The notes beneath the pieces were generated by a model. It did no database searches and had not been told where the DNA came from. It worked only from the letters and a program-made list of their open reading frames with translations. Source: Sulfurimonas sp. (GTDB taxonomy: Bacteria > Campylobacterota > Campylobacteria > Campylobacterales > Sulfurimonadaceae). Taken from it: 7,229 nt of DNA. Below are positions 1-5,718 of this stretch, one piece after another; positions within the stretch are counted from its first letter, which is position 1, and every line of letters starts with the position of its first letter. Location of the stretch: assembly GCA_021107375.1 (NCBI GenBank), contig JAIOSY010000170.1, forward strand, positions 1 to 7,229. The letters run 5' to 3'. The position numbers were made by a program, and so were the translations under genes.

Positions 1-919
1 AGCTTTGCCCAACCAAAGCCATAGAAGCTATCGCAAATCCAAAACCTGGCATAAAGGCGATTCCCTCTATTCTAAGTCCAACGTGATACCCTGCTAACTC
101 GGCTGTTCCATAAGCCGTAATGATTGAAACAAAGACTAAAAAAGAGAGCGAAGATATTCCTCTTTCTAAGGCAGCACTCCAGCCCACATGCCAAACCCTT
201 TTTAAATCTTTCATTCTTATAATTGGAATCAGATTAAGCTTGGCATGTGGGATTTTCAGAAGTAGCAAATAAGCTACGACATTAAAAGTATAAGCGATAA
301 CCGTAGCATAAGCCGCACCCTCTATCCCCATAGCTTCAAAACCAAAATGCCCGAAGATAAAAACGTAATTTAAAAAAGCATTTACACCTGCTGAAAGTAG
401 TTTTATATAAAGTGAACTTTTAGTATCTCCAGCAGCTGAAAGGGCATTGTAAAGTAGTGAATCTACAAAAATCACAACAATCCCACATGCCAAGATTTTA
501 AAATAAGCTGAACCCCGTGCGACAACTTCTGCTTGGGCTCCCATCATCTCATATATAAATTCACTTCCAAAATAACCACCGATAGTTACAAAAGTAGAAA
601 GAATAATCGCAAAAATACCAAGGGAATAAAGTAAAGCAGAAGCCCGTCTTTTTCTCCCTTGTCCGATAAAACGAGAGATGAGAGCATTTCCACCAACAAC
701 ATACAGAGTCATCAAAACATTAACAACCATCATAAACTGCATACTCATACCAACAGCAGCGAGTGAATAAACACTAATCATCCCTACCATTATCATATCT
801 ATAAGAATTTGTAAAATATCTACTAAATGTTTAAGTGCTGCGGGGATTGCTAGAGAGAAAACCTTTTTAGTATCACTAGAGATTAGTTGTCGAAAAATTT
901 TGATACCTCTGTCATACAA
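1..919 (-). CDS. MATE-family multidrug/toxin efflux transporter, C-terminus cut off by window edge
   Basis: Integral inner-membrane cation-coupled antiporter of the MATE (NorM/DinF-like) family, expected to export drugs or toxic compounds. About 306 codons are present, against some 440 in a full family member; the missing part lies left of the window. Visible family landmarks are FSLAIPAALKHLVDI at the first helix, VGGNALISRFIGQGRKRRA after helix 2, LSAAGDTKSSLYIKLLSAG in the middle, and GLRIEGIAFMPGFGFAIAS followed by MALVGQ in the second half. The frame opens just after a TGA at 922-920, and there is no in-frame ATG before the middle of helix 1. I therefore favour the TTG at 919-917, preceded at some distance by AAGAAGAA, but this start is uncertain. 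It would overlap the upstream 90-residue gene by about 37 bases, suggesting translational coupling. The substrate cannot be read from the sequence. Confidence 0.88.
   Translation of the reverse strand, partial: MYDRGIKIFRQLISSDTKKVFSLAIPAALKHLVDILQILIDMIMVGMISVYSLAAVGMSMQFMMVVNVLMTLYVVGGNALISRFIGQGRKRRASALLYSLGIFAIILSTFVTIGGYFGSEFIYEMMGAQAEVVARGSAYFKILACGIVVIFVDSLLYNALSAAGDTKSSLYIKLLSAGVNAFLNYVFIFGHFGFEAMGIEGAAYATVIAYTFNVVAYLLLLKIPHAKLNLIPIIRMKDLKRVWHVGWSAALERGISSLSFLVFVSIITAYGTAELAGYHVGLRIEGIAFMPGFGFAIASMALVGQS
184..193 (-). repeat. TGGCATGTGG repeat, copy 1
   Basis: Exact 10-base match on the minus strand, inside the MATE gene, where it encodes part of VWHVGW. Five copies occur in the window, all left of 1955. 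Confidence 0.6.
241..250 (+). repeat. TGGCATGTGG repeat, copy 2
   Basis: Exact match on the plus strand, opposite in orientation to copy 1 and 47 bases from it. It lies inside the MATE gene, where the coding strand reads it as Pro-His-Ala. Confidence 0.6.
483..492 (-). repeat. TGGCATGTGG repeat, copy 3
   Basis: Exact match on the minus strand inside the MATE gene, read there as Leu-Ala-Cys-Gly, a different frame from copy 1. The flanks TT before and GGATT after resemble copy 2. Confidence 0.6.
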
Positions 920-1155
920 TCATAAAGTTCTTCTTTTTTCTCAAAAGTTAAAACTGTTCGAACTCGTTCTTCACTTCCATGTGGAGTAAAATCGAAAACT
1001 AAAACATAGTGAACTAATTTAACTTTATCTTCATTATCTTCCATCCACTCCAAACTCATCTCTGCGATTTCACCGTACATATCAATTACAACAGCAGGAT
1101 AAAGTCTAGTTATCTTAGATAAATCAACATCTCCATCTTTATATTTGTAAATCAA
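883..1155 (-). CDS. Hypothetical protein, 90 aa, between two transporter-type genes
   Basis: I do not recognise this protein. It is small, acidic and soluble-looking, with no signal peptide or membrane helix. The pattern is an alternating beta-like N-terminal half (ITRLYPAVVIDMYGEIAEM), a second strand-rich part (KVKLVHYVLVFDF, RVRTVLTF), then a C-terminal helix (KEELYDCMTEVSKFF), so a compact alpha/beta fold is plausible. The start is TTG, not ATG: an AAGGA ribosome binding site sits 6 bases upstream and the TTG overlaps the previous stop as TTGA, a typical coupled junction. The next in-frame ATG, at residue 26, would remove the first predicted strand. The strong site and the operon position make it a real gene. 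A link to the neighbouring transporters is inference from position only. Confidence 0.75.
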   Translation of the reverse strand: MIYKYKDGDVDLSKITRLYPAVVIDMYGEIAEMSLEWMEDNEDKVKLVHYVLVFDFTPHGSEERVRTVLTFEKKEELYDCMTEVSKFFDN

Positions 1156-1397
1156 GTATCTTCCTTATTTAAACTCTTATTCATCTTACCATTTTTCATT
1201 TTTAGATATGCTAGAAAACCAAAAGTAGTTCCTGTTATAATAAAGATAGCGCCGATATAATCATTTTTTTCATAAGCCATAATCATCCAACAAACATCTG
1301 CAAATAGATAAATAATAACAGCCTGATAAACCTTACCCTTATATGTTAAAAATGCACCAATATTTAAAAGTAATCCACCTAAAATTGCAAAGCTCAT
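1152..1397 (-). CDS. Small membrane protein of unknown function, 81 aa, three predicted helices
   Basis: Almost entirely hydrophobic, with three likely membrane segments at about residues 2-20 (starting SFAILGGLLLNIGAF), 24-43 (VYQAVIIYLFADVCWMIMAY) and 47-66 (YIGAIFIITGTTFGFLAYL). These are followed by a short basic tail rich in Lys and Asn that should face the cytoplasm. ATG at 1397-1395 overlaps the TAA of the MFS gene by one base (TAATG), and AAGGA lies 9 bases upstream inside the MFS gene, so translation is probably coupled. The length and the three-helix layout resemble small conserved membrane proteins found beside transporters, but I cannot assign a family. It could be a partner or regulator of the adjacent transporters; that is inference from position. 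Confidence 0.75.
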   Translation of the reverse strand: MSFAILGGLLLNIGAFLTYKGKVYQAVIIYLFADVCWMIMAYEKNDYIGAIFIITGTTFGFLAYLKMKNGKMNKSLNKEDT

Positions 1398-2479
1398 TAT
1401 GAAATATCCTTAATATTTTGAGTATGTAAAATCCATGCAAAATAGATTCCACCAACAACAAATCCACATGCCATAATTATTGCAATTGATTCTAAAGAGA
1501 AACCATTACTTGCCAAATATCCTGTCATAAAAGATACAAAGGCTGCCATGCTTAAAAATAGCATATCATTATAAGCTACGATTCGTCCATAATATTTTTT
1601 CTCTATATTTTTTTGTAAAAGAGTATAAGTATAAGACCATAGCGTTGTTGTAAAAAGTCCTACAACAAAACTTGCAAAAAGAGACAAATAAAAATTTTCC
1701 ATTAGATATGCCCATAATAAAACAGCTAAGGCTTGAAGCATGAAAACATAAACTATTCGTTTGTTATTTATCCAGTCTCCTAAAATTATAGGTCCTATAA
1801 CTAAACCAACTGCACGAGAAGCATGAAGTAAACCAAGAGCTAAAGATGTAGCAATTATTGACGCATAATATTGATTTACCATCAAAGCAACAAGAGCATC
1901 AAAAGCTGTAAGCCCCACAAAAGCATGAATCAACATCAAATGGATGGCATGTGGAAACCTCTTTAAATATCTAAAAGTATCGCTCATCATCTGAAATAGG
2001 TTCTCTTCACTTTTAATAAATTCAACTTCAATTGTTAGCTTAAAAAGAAGAAAAAAACTAACAACAAACATAAAAGCATCTAAAACAAAAGCTATTTTAA
2101 CACCAAGAGCATAAACCACAAAACCACTTAATGCCATCCCTAAAGTGTATGAAAGTGACCAAATAATAGAGTGAAGTTCATTTGCCTTTTGAAGTTTATC
2201 TCCATGAAGTATTTTTGGTAAAAGAGACATCTCTGTTGTAAAATAAAAACTAGCCGCTGCCATTTTAATCAATATTAATGTATAAAGTAGCCATAAATCT
2301 GATAAATTATTTACAAAAATCAAAAATAGAGTTGCAAAAATCTCTACACCTATTAAAATTAACATAAGTTTTTTAGGTTTCATGCTATCAATAATAGAAC
2401 CAGAAAAAGGTGCCTGAATAACTCCAGCTAAAAAATGAAGCATAGCTACAAACGCCACAACTTCAGCTGATACTTTCAT
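1397..2479 (-). CDS. MFS transporter, ORF from first ATG; true N-terminus is upstream and interrupted
   Basis: Major facilitator superfamily carrier of the inner membrane, probably a proton-driven exporter related to EntS/MFS_3-type proteins. From ATG 2479 it is 360 residues with about 11 hydrophobic segments. The segment after the first helix fits the MFS motif A loop (FSGSIIDSMKPKKLM), and a large central loop (TIEVEFIKSEENLF) separates the two halves. A complete member would have about 400 residues and 12 helices. The 41 codons upstream of this ATG encode the missing first helix in the same frame but contain a TAA, described separately. Starting at 2479 would begin the protein at the end of helix 1, so this ATG is unlikely to be the ancestral start. 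Read as is, the product is either truncated and probably inactive, or made by an unusual start or stop readthrough. The gene heads the leftward operon. Confidence 0.7.
   Translation of the reverse strand: MKVSAEVVAFVAMLHFLAGVIQAPFSGSIIDSMKPKKLMLILIGVEIFATLFLIFVNNLSDLWLLYTLILIKMAAASFYFTTEMSLLPKILHGDKLQKANELHSIIWSLSYTLGMALSGFVVYALGVKIAFVLDAFMFVVSFFLLFKLTIEVEFIKSEENLFQMMSDTFRYLKRFPHAIHLMLIHAFVGLTAFDALVALMVNQYYASIIATSLALGLLHASRAVGLVIGPIILGDWINNKRIVYVFMLQALAVLLWAYLMENFYLSLFASFVVGLFTTTLWSYTYTLLQKNIEKKYYGRIVAYNDMLFLSMAAFVSFMTGYLASNGFSLESIAIIMACGFVVGGIYFAWILHTQNIKDIS
1464..1473 (-). repeat. TGGCATGTGG repeat, copy 4
   Basis: Exact match on the minus strand near the 3' end of the MFS gene, read as Met-Ala-Cys-Gly. 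The A-rich flank differs from copies 1-3, which continue with G. Confidence 0.6.
1945..1954 (+). repeat. TGGCATGTGG repeat, copy 5
   Basis: Exact match on the plus strand inside the MFS gene, read from the coding strand as Pro-His-Ala. It is the rightmost copy; none is found in the remaining 5.2 kb. Confidence 0.6.
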
Positions 2480-2602
2480 ATCAAGTAAAAGTGTGTAAAT
2501 AGCGACATTACTAAACCATGCACCAAAATATGCTATCAGTTGAATAGTTGATAATCTTTTTAATGTTGGTTCTTATTTTAAAAGTTTAAAGTATTCATTC
2601 AT
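2480..2602 (-). pseudogene. 5' end of the MFS gene, separated by an in-frame TAA at 2575-2573
   Basis: Reading minus-strand from ATG 2602 gives MNEYFKLLK, then TAA, then EPTLKRLSTIQLIAYFGAWF and SNVAIYTLLLD running straight into the 360-residue ORF without a frame change. The nine-residue amphipathic start plus first helix is what the N-terminus of a 12-helix MFS protein should look like. Adding 41 codons would bring the total to about 401 residues, normal for the family. One base change (GAA, AAA or CAA to TAA) would explain the interruption. There is no ATG, GTG or TTG between the TAA and ATG 2479; only rare start codons (CTG, ATT, ATA) exist there. No Shine-Dalgarno sequence precedes ATG 2602. 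Confidence 0.6.
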
Positions 2603-2611
2603 TAACGGAAG

Positions 2612-2620
2612 ATTATCATA
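2612..2620 (-). promoter_or_regulatory. Likely -10 element for the leftward transporter operon
   Basis: Minus strand reads TATGATAAT, close to the vegetative -10 consensus, with a T-rich tract upstream and no clear -35, as is common in Campylobacterota. Expected transcription start is near 2605, only a few bases before ATG 2602. The mRNA would then be nearly leaderless, consistent with the missing Shine-Dalgarno sequence. Prediction from pattern only. Confidence 0.35.
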
Positions 2621-2636
2621 AAATAGACTAGAATAA

Positions 2637-2664
2637 AAAAAAATATCAAATTTAATATTTTTTT
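2637..2664 (+). repeat. A/T-only imperfect palindrome in the divergent intergenic region
   Basis: A nine-base A run and a seven-base T run flank ATATcAAATTTaATAT. Arms of 14 bases pair around the 2650/2651 centre with a single C-A mismatch. It lies between the two divergent promoters and directly upstream of the -35 box of flaG. It may act as an UP-like or curved element, or be a chance product of the AT-rich composition. Confidence 0.35.
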
Positions 2665-2666
2665 AT

Positions 2667-2693
2667 TAAAGTAATTAAATTAATTGTCGATGT
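2667..2693 (+). promoter_or_regulatory. Sigma-28 (FliA) type promoter for flaG
   Basis: TAAAGTAA at 2667-2674, then 11 bases, then GTCGATGT at 2686-2693. The established enterobacterial FliA consensus is TAAAGTTT-N11-GCCGATAA, so the spacing is exact and the core TAAA and CGAT boxes are intact. Transcription should begin near 2700, about 30 bases before the flaG ATG. Sigma-28 control is what a late filament-associated gene would be expected to have. A vegetative -10-like TAATAA a few bases downstream is a weaker alternative. Confidence 0.6.
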
Positions 2694-2731
2694 GTTGTGT
2701 AATAAGATTCTTTAAATAAAAGGAGTTGGTC

Positions 2732-3121
2732 ATGGATGGCATAGCAAATGTTGCAAGACAACAACAATCTCAAGTGAGTGGAGGTGAAGCTCAAGGAAGA
2801 GCAGTTGAACAAGTACAACGGCAAGTTCAATCGGCTCCAAAAGTTGATTTAGTAAAAGAGATACAAGAAGCATCTAAAGAAACATCAACAAAAGTAAATT
2901 CTAAAGAGCAAGTGGAAGATTTGGTAGCGCAGTTAAACGATGCAATGGCACCTATGAATACAAATTTAAGATTTGGTGTTGATAGAGATGATATATTTTA
3001 TGTATCGGTAATTGAAACAGAAACAAGTAAGATGATTAGAAGATTTCCAGCTGAACAAGCAGCTGATTTTCTTCCAAAAATGCAAGAAGTTTCTGGTATG
3101 CTATTTGATACAAAAGGGTAA
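2732..3121 (+). CDS. flaG: FlaG family flagellar protein, 129 aa
   Basis: FlaG family protein. In other bacteria, including Campylobacter, FlaG influences flagellar filament length. The N-terminal ~55 residues are Gln- and Ser-rich and probably disordered. The FlaG domain follows: VEDLVAQLNDAMAPMNTNLR, then FGVDRDD and the strand FYVSVIETET, then SKMIRRFPAEQAADFL, which matches the family pattern of N-x-x-LRF-x-VD and V-I-R-x-[IF]-P-x-E. I chose ATG 2732 because AGGAG at 2721-2725 lies 6 bases upstream; the in-frame TTG at 2726 abuts that site and cannot use it. A sigma-28-type promoter precedes it and a hairpin overlaps its stop, so it is probably transcribed alone. No other flagellar gene is in the window, although fliD and fliS often sit beside flaG elsewhere. 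Confidence 0.88.
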   Translation: MDGIANVARQQQSQVSGGEAQGRAVEQVQRQVQSAPKVDLVKEIQEASKETSTKVNSKEQVEDLVAQLNDAMAPMNTNLRFGVDRDDIFYVSVIETETSKMIRRFPAEQAADFLPKMQEVSGMLFDTKG

Positions 3122-3145
3122 AATCTTTTACTCTTTTGTTTAAAT
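3110..3145 (+). terminator. Rho-independent-like terminator after flaG
   Basis: ACAAAAGGGTAAAA (3110-3123) pairs with TTTTACTCTTTTGT (3126-3139) over 14 positions with one G-U pair; the tight loop would open by a pair or so. A short, interrupted T stretch (TTTAAATTT) follows. The stem contains the flaG stop codon. The weak T tract limits confidence, but the position between flaG and the separate argG promoter region fits. Confidence 0.55.
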
Positions 3146-3228
3146 TTACAGCTTAAAACTTCAAAAAAATAATTTAAACTTATAAATTAAATACATCTCT
3201 AATCCCCTAACCATTTTTTAATCTCTTT

Positions 3229-3260
3229 TATTGTAAAATCGCCTTAATTATTTTACAATA
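3229..3260 (+). promoter_or_regulatory. Perfect 11-bp inverted repeat overlapping the argG promoter/leader
   Basis: TATTGTAAAAT (3229-3239) and ATTTTACAATA (3250-3260) are exact reverse complements separated by 10 bases. The left arm holds a -10-like TAAAAT (3234-3239) behind a T-rich stretch, and the right arm holds another, TACAAT (3254-3259). The repeat ends just before AGGG, the likely argG ribosome binding site, and 13 bases before the ATG. It could be a repressor operator or a leader hairpin. It does not resemble the E. coli ARG box (TGAAT-N4-ATTCA). Confidence 0.5.
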
Positions 3261-3273
3261 TAGGGTTTTTCAG

Positions 3274-4512
3274 ATGAAAAAAGAAGTTAAAAAAGTAGTT
3301 CTTGCCTATTCAGGTGGACTTGACACAAGTATTATTTTAAAATGGCTACAAGATGAGTATAACGCTGAAGTTATAACTTTCACAGCAGATTTAGGTCAAG
3401 GTGAAGAGGTTGAACCAGCTCGTCAAAAAGCACTAGACAATGGAATAAAGCCTGAAAATATTTTTATTCTTGATATTCAAGAAGAATTTGTAAAAGATTA
3501 TGTTTTCCCTATGTTTAGAGCAAATGCAATTTATGAGGGTGAATATCTTTTAGGTACATCTATTGCTCGTCCACTTATTGCAAAAAAGCAAATTGAAATA
3601 GCAGAAAGAATGGGTGCTGATGCAGTATCTCATGGTGCAACTGGAAAAGGAAACGATCAAGTTAGATTTGAACTTGGATACCTTGGACTAAACCCAGATA
3701 TTACAGTTATCGCTCCATGGAGAGAGTGGGATTTAAACTCTAGAGAGAAACTTTTATCTTATGCTGCGGAGCATGGAATTAACATAGACCAAAAACATGT
3801 TGATGCAAATGGCAACCCAACAGTAAGCCCTTACTCAATGGATGCCAACCTTCTTCATATCTCTTATGAGGGACTTCACTTAGAAAATCCTATGAATGAA
3901 CCAGAAGAAGAGATGTGGTTATGGTCAACTTCTCCTGAAAATGCTCCTGATGAGAAAGAATATATCACTATCGGATATAAAAATGGTGACCCAGTTTCAC
4001 TAAATGGCAAAGAGCTTTCACCTGCAACAATGCTTAGAACTTTAAATGAATACGGAAATAAACATGGTATTGGTAGAATCGATATCGTTGAAAATCGTTT
4101 CGTTGGGATGAAAGCTCGTGGATGTTACGAAACTCCAGGTGGAACTATTATGCTAAAAGCTCATAGGGCAATAGAGTCAATCTGTTTAGATAGAGAAGAA
4201 GCACACATGAAAGATGGCTTTATTGCTAAATATGCTGAACTCATCTATAATGGTTTTTGGTTCTCTCCAGAGCGTGAAATGATGCAAGCAGCGATTGACA
4301 CTACTCAAAAATATGTTCAGGGAACTGTAAAACTAAAACTTTACAAAGGTAATGTAGAAGTTGTAGGAAGAGAATCAGATATGTCTTTATACTCAGAGGA
4401 ACACTCAACATTTGAAGAAGATGAAGTGTATAATCAAAAAGATGCAGAAGGTTTTATTAGACTAAATGCTCTTAGAAGAATTATCGCCGGTAAAAAAAGA
4501 CAAGGTTTATAA
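3274..4512 (+). CDS. argG: Argininosuccinate synthase, 412 aa
   Basis: Cytoplasmic enzyme joining citrulline and aspartate with ATP cleavage to form argininosuccinate, the penultimate step of arginine synthesis. Complete and of normal length for the ~400-residue class. The N-terminal ATP pyrophosphatase P-loop is AYSGGLDTS (residues 11-19). [13 protein letters not shown] (121-133) and [16 protein letters not shown] (185-200) are the strongly conserved citrulline/aspartate/ATP-binding segments, and PWREW lies at 148-152. The start ATG is preceded by a weak AGGG 8 bases upstream. It opens the rightward gene run: the next gene begins 2 bases after its stop. The inverted repeat just upstream may be a control site. 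No other arginine gene is in the window. Confidence 0.97.
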   Translation: MKKEVKKVVLAYSGGLDTSIILKWLQDEYNAEVITFTADLGQGEEVEPARQKALDNGIKPENIFILDIQEEFVKDYVFPMFRANAIYEGEYLLGTSIARPLIAKKQIEIAERMGADAVSHGATGKGNDQVRFELGYLGLNPDITVIAPWREWDLNSREKLLSYAAEHGINIDQKHVDANGNPTVSPYSMDANLLHISYEGLHLENPMNEPEEEMWLWSTSPENAPDEKEYITIGYKNGDPVSLNGKELSPATMLRTLNEYGNKHGIGRIDIVENRFVGMKARGCYETPGGTIMLKAHRAIESICLDREEAHMKDGFIAKYAELIYNGFWFSPEREMMQAAIDTTQKYVQGTVKLKLYKGNVEVVGRESDMSLYSEEHSTFEEDEVYNQKDAEGFIRLNALRRIIAGKKRQGL

Positions 4513-4514
4513 GA

Positions 4515-5246
4515 ATGATAAAAATTGATATGAATTCTCCTGAATTTCTCTCTAGAATGGAAAAAACAATCACATTTACAGACAAAGTTTGTGAATCTCG
4601 TGGATGGGTTTATAATCCTCAAGAGGAAGTTAATGAGGGTGTACAGATGGGTCTTGCTCGTAACAAGATTATGTATAACAAACTATTTTGCCCATGTTTT
4701 ATGGTTGAAGAGGTTGAGGGGAAACCTCAAAGTGTTGATAACAGAACTTGTCCTTGTAAACCAGCGATAGAAAAAGAGATTCCAGAGACTGGTGCTTGTC
4801 ATTGTGGAATTTTCTGTACTCCAGAGTTTGCAGCAGCTAAAAAAATAGAACTTGGAATGGAAGAGATAGTTCATACTCACTCTCGTGGTCTTACTAAAGA
4901 TGAGTGTAATCAACTTGTAAATCAAGCTGAATTAGATGGAGATGAACTTCAAGCGCTTATGGAAGCTAGAGAACTTGGTATGGTTAACTTTACATTAGTA
5001 GATGTTCGTGAGCATATGGAGTGGCAGATGGGTCACATCAAAGGTGCAGATAAACTAGTTCCAACAAGTAGCTTCTATCAAGCTATAGAGGAAGCAAAAC
5101 TAAATAAAGATGAAAATATCATACTTTACTGTCATGTAGGTAGCCGTTCAGCTCATGTTGCAAGAATTCTTCCAAGTATGGGATACTCAAAAATAGGAAA
5201 CTTAACTCATGGTATTGTTTCTTATGGTGGCGAGATAAATAGATAA
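4515..5246 (+). CDS. Ferredoxin:thioredoxin reductase catalytic domain fused to a rhodanese domain, 243 aa
   Basis: Two domains in one chain. Residues ~10-105 match the catalytic (beta) subunit of ferredoxin:thioredoxin reductase: CPC (59-61), CPC (79-81) and CHC (95-97). By analogy with the Synechocystis enzyme, C59, C79, C81 and C95 would hold the [4Fe-4S] cluster and C61/C97 form the redox disulfide. The gaps are 17 and 13 residues rather than the 16 and 8 of the plant/cyanobacterial form, and there is an extra C101. A helical linker (~125-155) leads to a rhodanese domain at ~156-243, with DVREHMEWQMGHIKGA (163-178) and active loop CHVGSR (206-211), C206 being the persulfide-carrying residue. 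No variable (alpha) subunit is nearby. Likely role: cytoplasmic thiol or persulfide reduction using ferredoxin electrons; the true partner and substrate are unknown. It starts 2 bases after argG, so it is probably co-transcribed. Confidence 0.88.
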   Translation: MIKIDMNSPEFLSRMEKTITFTDKVCESRGWVYNPQEEVNEGVQMGLARNKIMYNKLFCPCFMVEEVEGKPQSVDNRTCPCKPAIEKEIPETGACHCGIFCTPEFAAAKKIELGMEEIVHTHSRGLTKDECNQLVNQAELDGDELQALMEARELGMVNFTLVDVREHMEWQMGHIKGADKLVPTSSFYQAIEEAKLNKDENIILYCHVGSRSAHVARILPSMGYSKIGNLTHGIVSYGGEINR

Positions 5247-5271
5247 ATAAATATAAATTAGGAAAATCATT

Positions 5272-5718
5272 ATGAAAGTATTATTAATAAAAGATGTAAA
5301 AAGTTTAGGAAAAAAAGGTGAAGTTAAAGAGGTTAAAGATGGTTATGGAAAAAACTTTCTTATAGGGAAAGGATTTGCTAGACATGCAACACCTGAAATT
5401 TTAGCTCAACATGCACAAGATGAGATTATAGTAGCAGAGAATCTTGAAAAAAAGGTTAATGTACTTAAAGAGATTGCTAAAACACTTGATAAAGCAGAGA
5501 TTATCATCACTAAAAAACTTGGACAAAATGGACACCTTTTTGGTTCTGTTACAAAAGATGAAGTTGCAGTAGCACTAAAAGAGCAACACGGAATTGAGAT
5601 TGATAAAAAACATATCAATGAAAAATCTGCTATTAAAACTATTGGTGAGCATGACTTAGACTTTAAACTTGGGCATGGTTTACATGCTGTATTACATGTG
5701 GATGTTCAAGGCGAATAA
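5272..5718 (+). CDS. rplI: 50S ribosomal protein L9, 148 aa
   Basis: Binds 23S rRNA near the base of the L1 stalk in the large ribosomal subunit. It is complete and of standard length (148 residues). The N-terminal rRNA-binding domain carries the L9 signature, [20 protein letters not shown] from residue 13, ending GKGFA. A long lysine- and glutamate-rich connecting helix covers about residues 42-78. The C-terminal domain has [19 protein letters not shown] and closes with the [13 protein letters not shown] strand. AGGA lies about 9 bases upstream of the ATG. The TAA overlaps the hslV ATG by one base, so hslV is likely coupled to it. Confidence 0.97.
   Translation: MKVLLIKDVKSLGKKGEVKEVKDGYGKNFLIGKGFARHATPEILAQHAQDEIIVAENLEKKVNVLKEIAKTLDKAEIIITKKLGQNGHLFGSVTKDEVAVALKEQHGIEIDKKHINEKSAIKTIGEHDLDFKLGHGLHAVLHVDVQGE

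Noticed and set aside
874..876. GTG as the start of the MATE gene just after the 90-residue gene.
   Set aside because: It is in the wrong frame and meets TAG within nine codons; the MATE frame instead opens from the TTG at 919-917.
2564..2584. The run CTT TTA AAA TAA at the MFS interruption contains a canonical -1 slippery heptamer (U UUA AAA), suggesting programmed frameshifting.
   Set aside because: The downstream MFS sequence is in the original frame, so a -1 shift would leave that frame and soon meet a stop. It would not rescue the protein.
2726..2731. In-frame TTG as the flaG start, giving two extra residues.
   Set aside because: It directly abuts the AGGAG site with no spacing; ATG 2732 has the normal 6-base gap.
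3229..3260. ArgR-type ARG box at argG.
   Set aside because: The palindrome lacks the TGAAT/ATTCA half-sites, so it is reported only as an unassigned inverted repeat.
4434..4925. Antisense open frames of 62 and 80 codons opposite argG and the reductase-rhodanese gene.
   Set aside because: They lie entirely against strongly conserved coding sequence, have no recognisable domain and look like low-complexity shadows.
5406..5618. 70-codon antisense open frame opposite rplI, rich in Ser and Phe.
   Set aside because: Composition is that of the reverse complement of a Lys/Glu-rich gene; no family resemblance.
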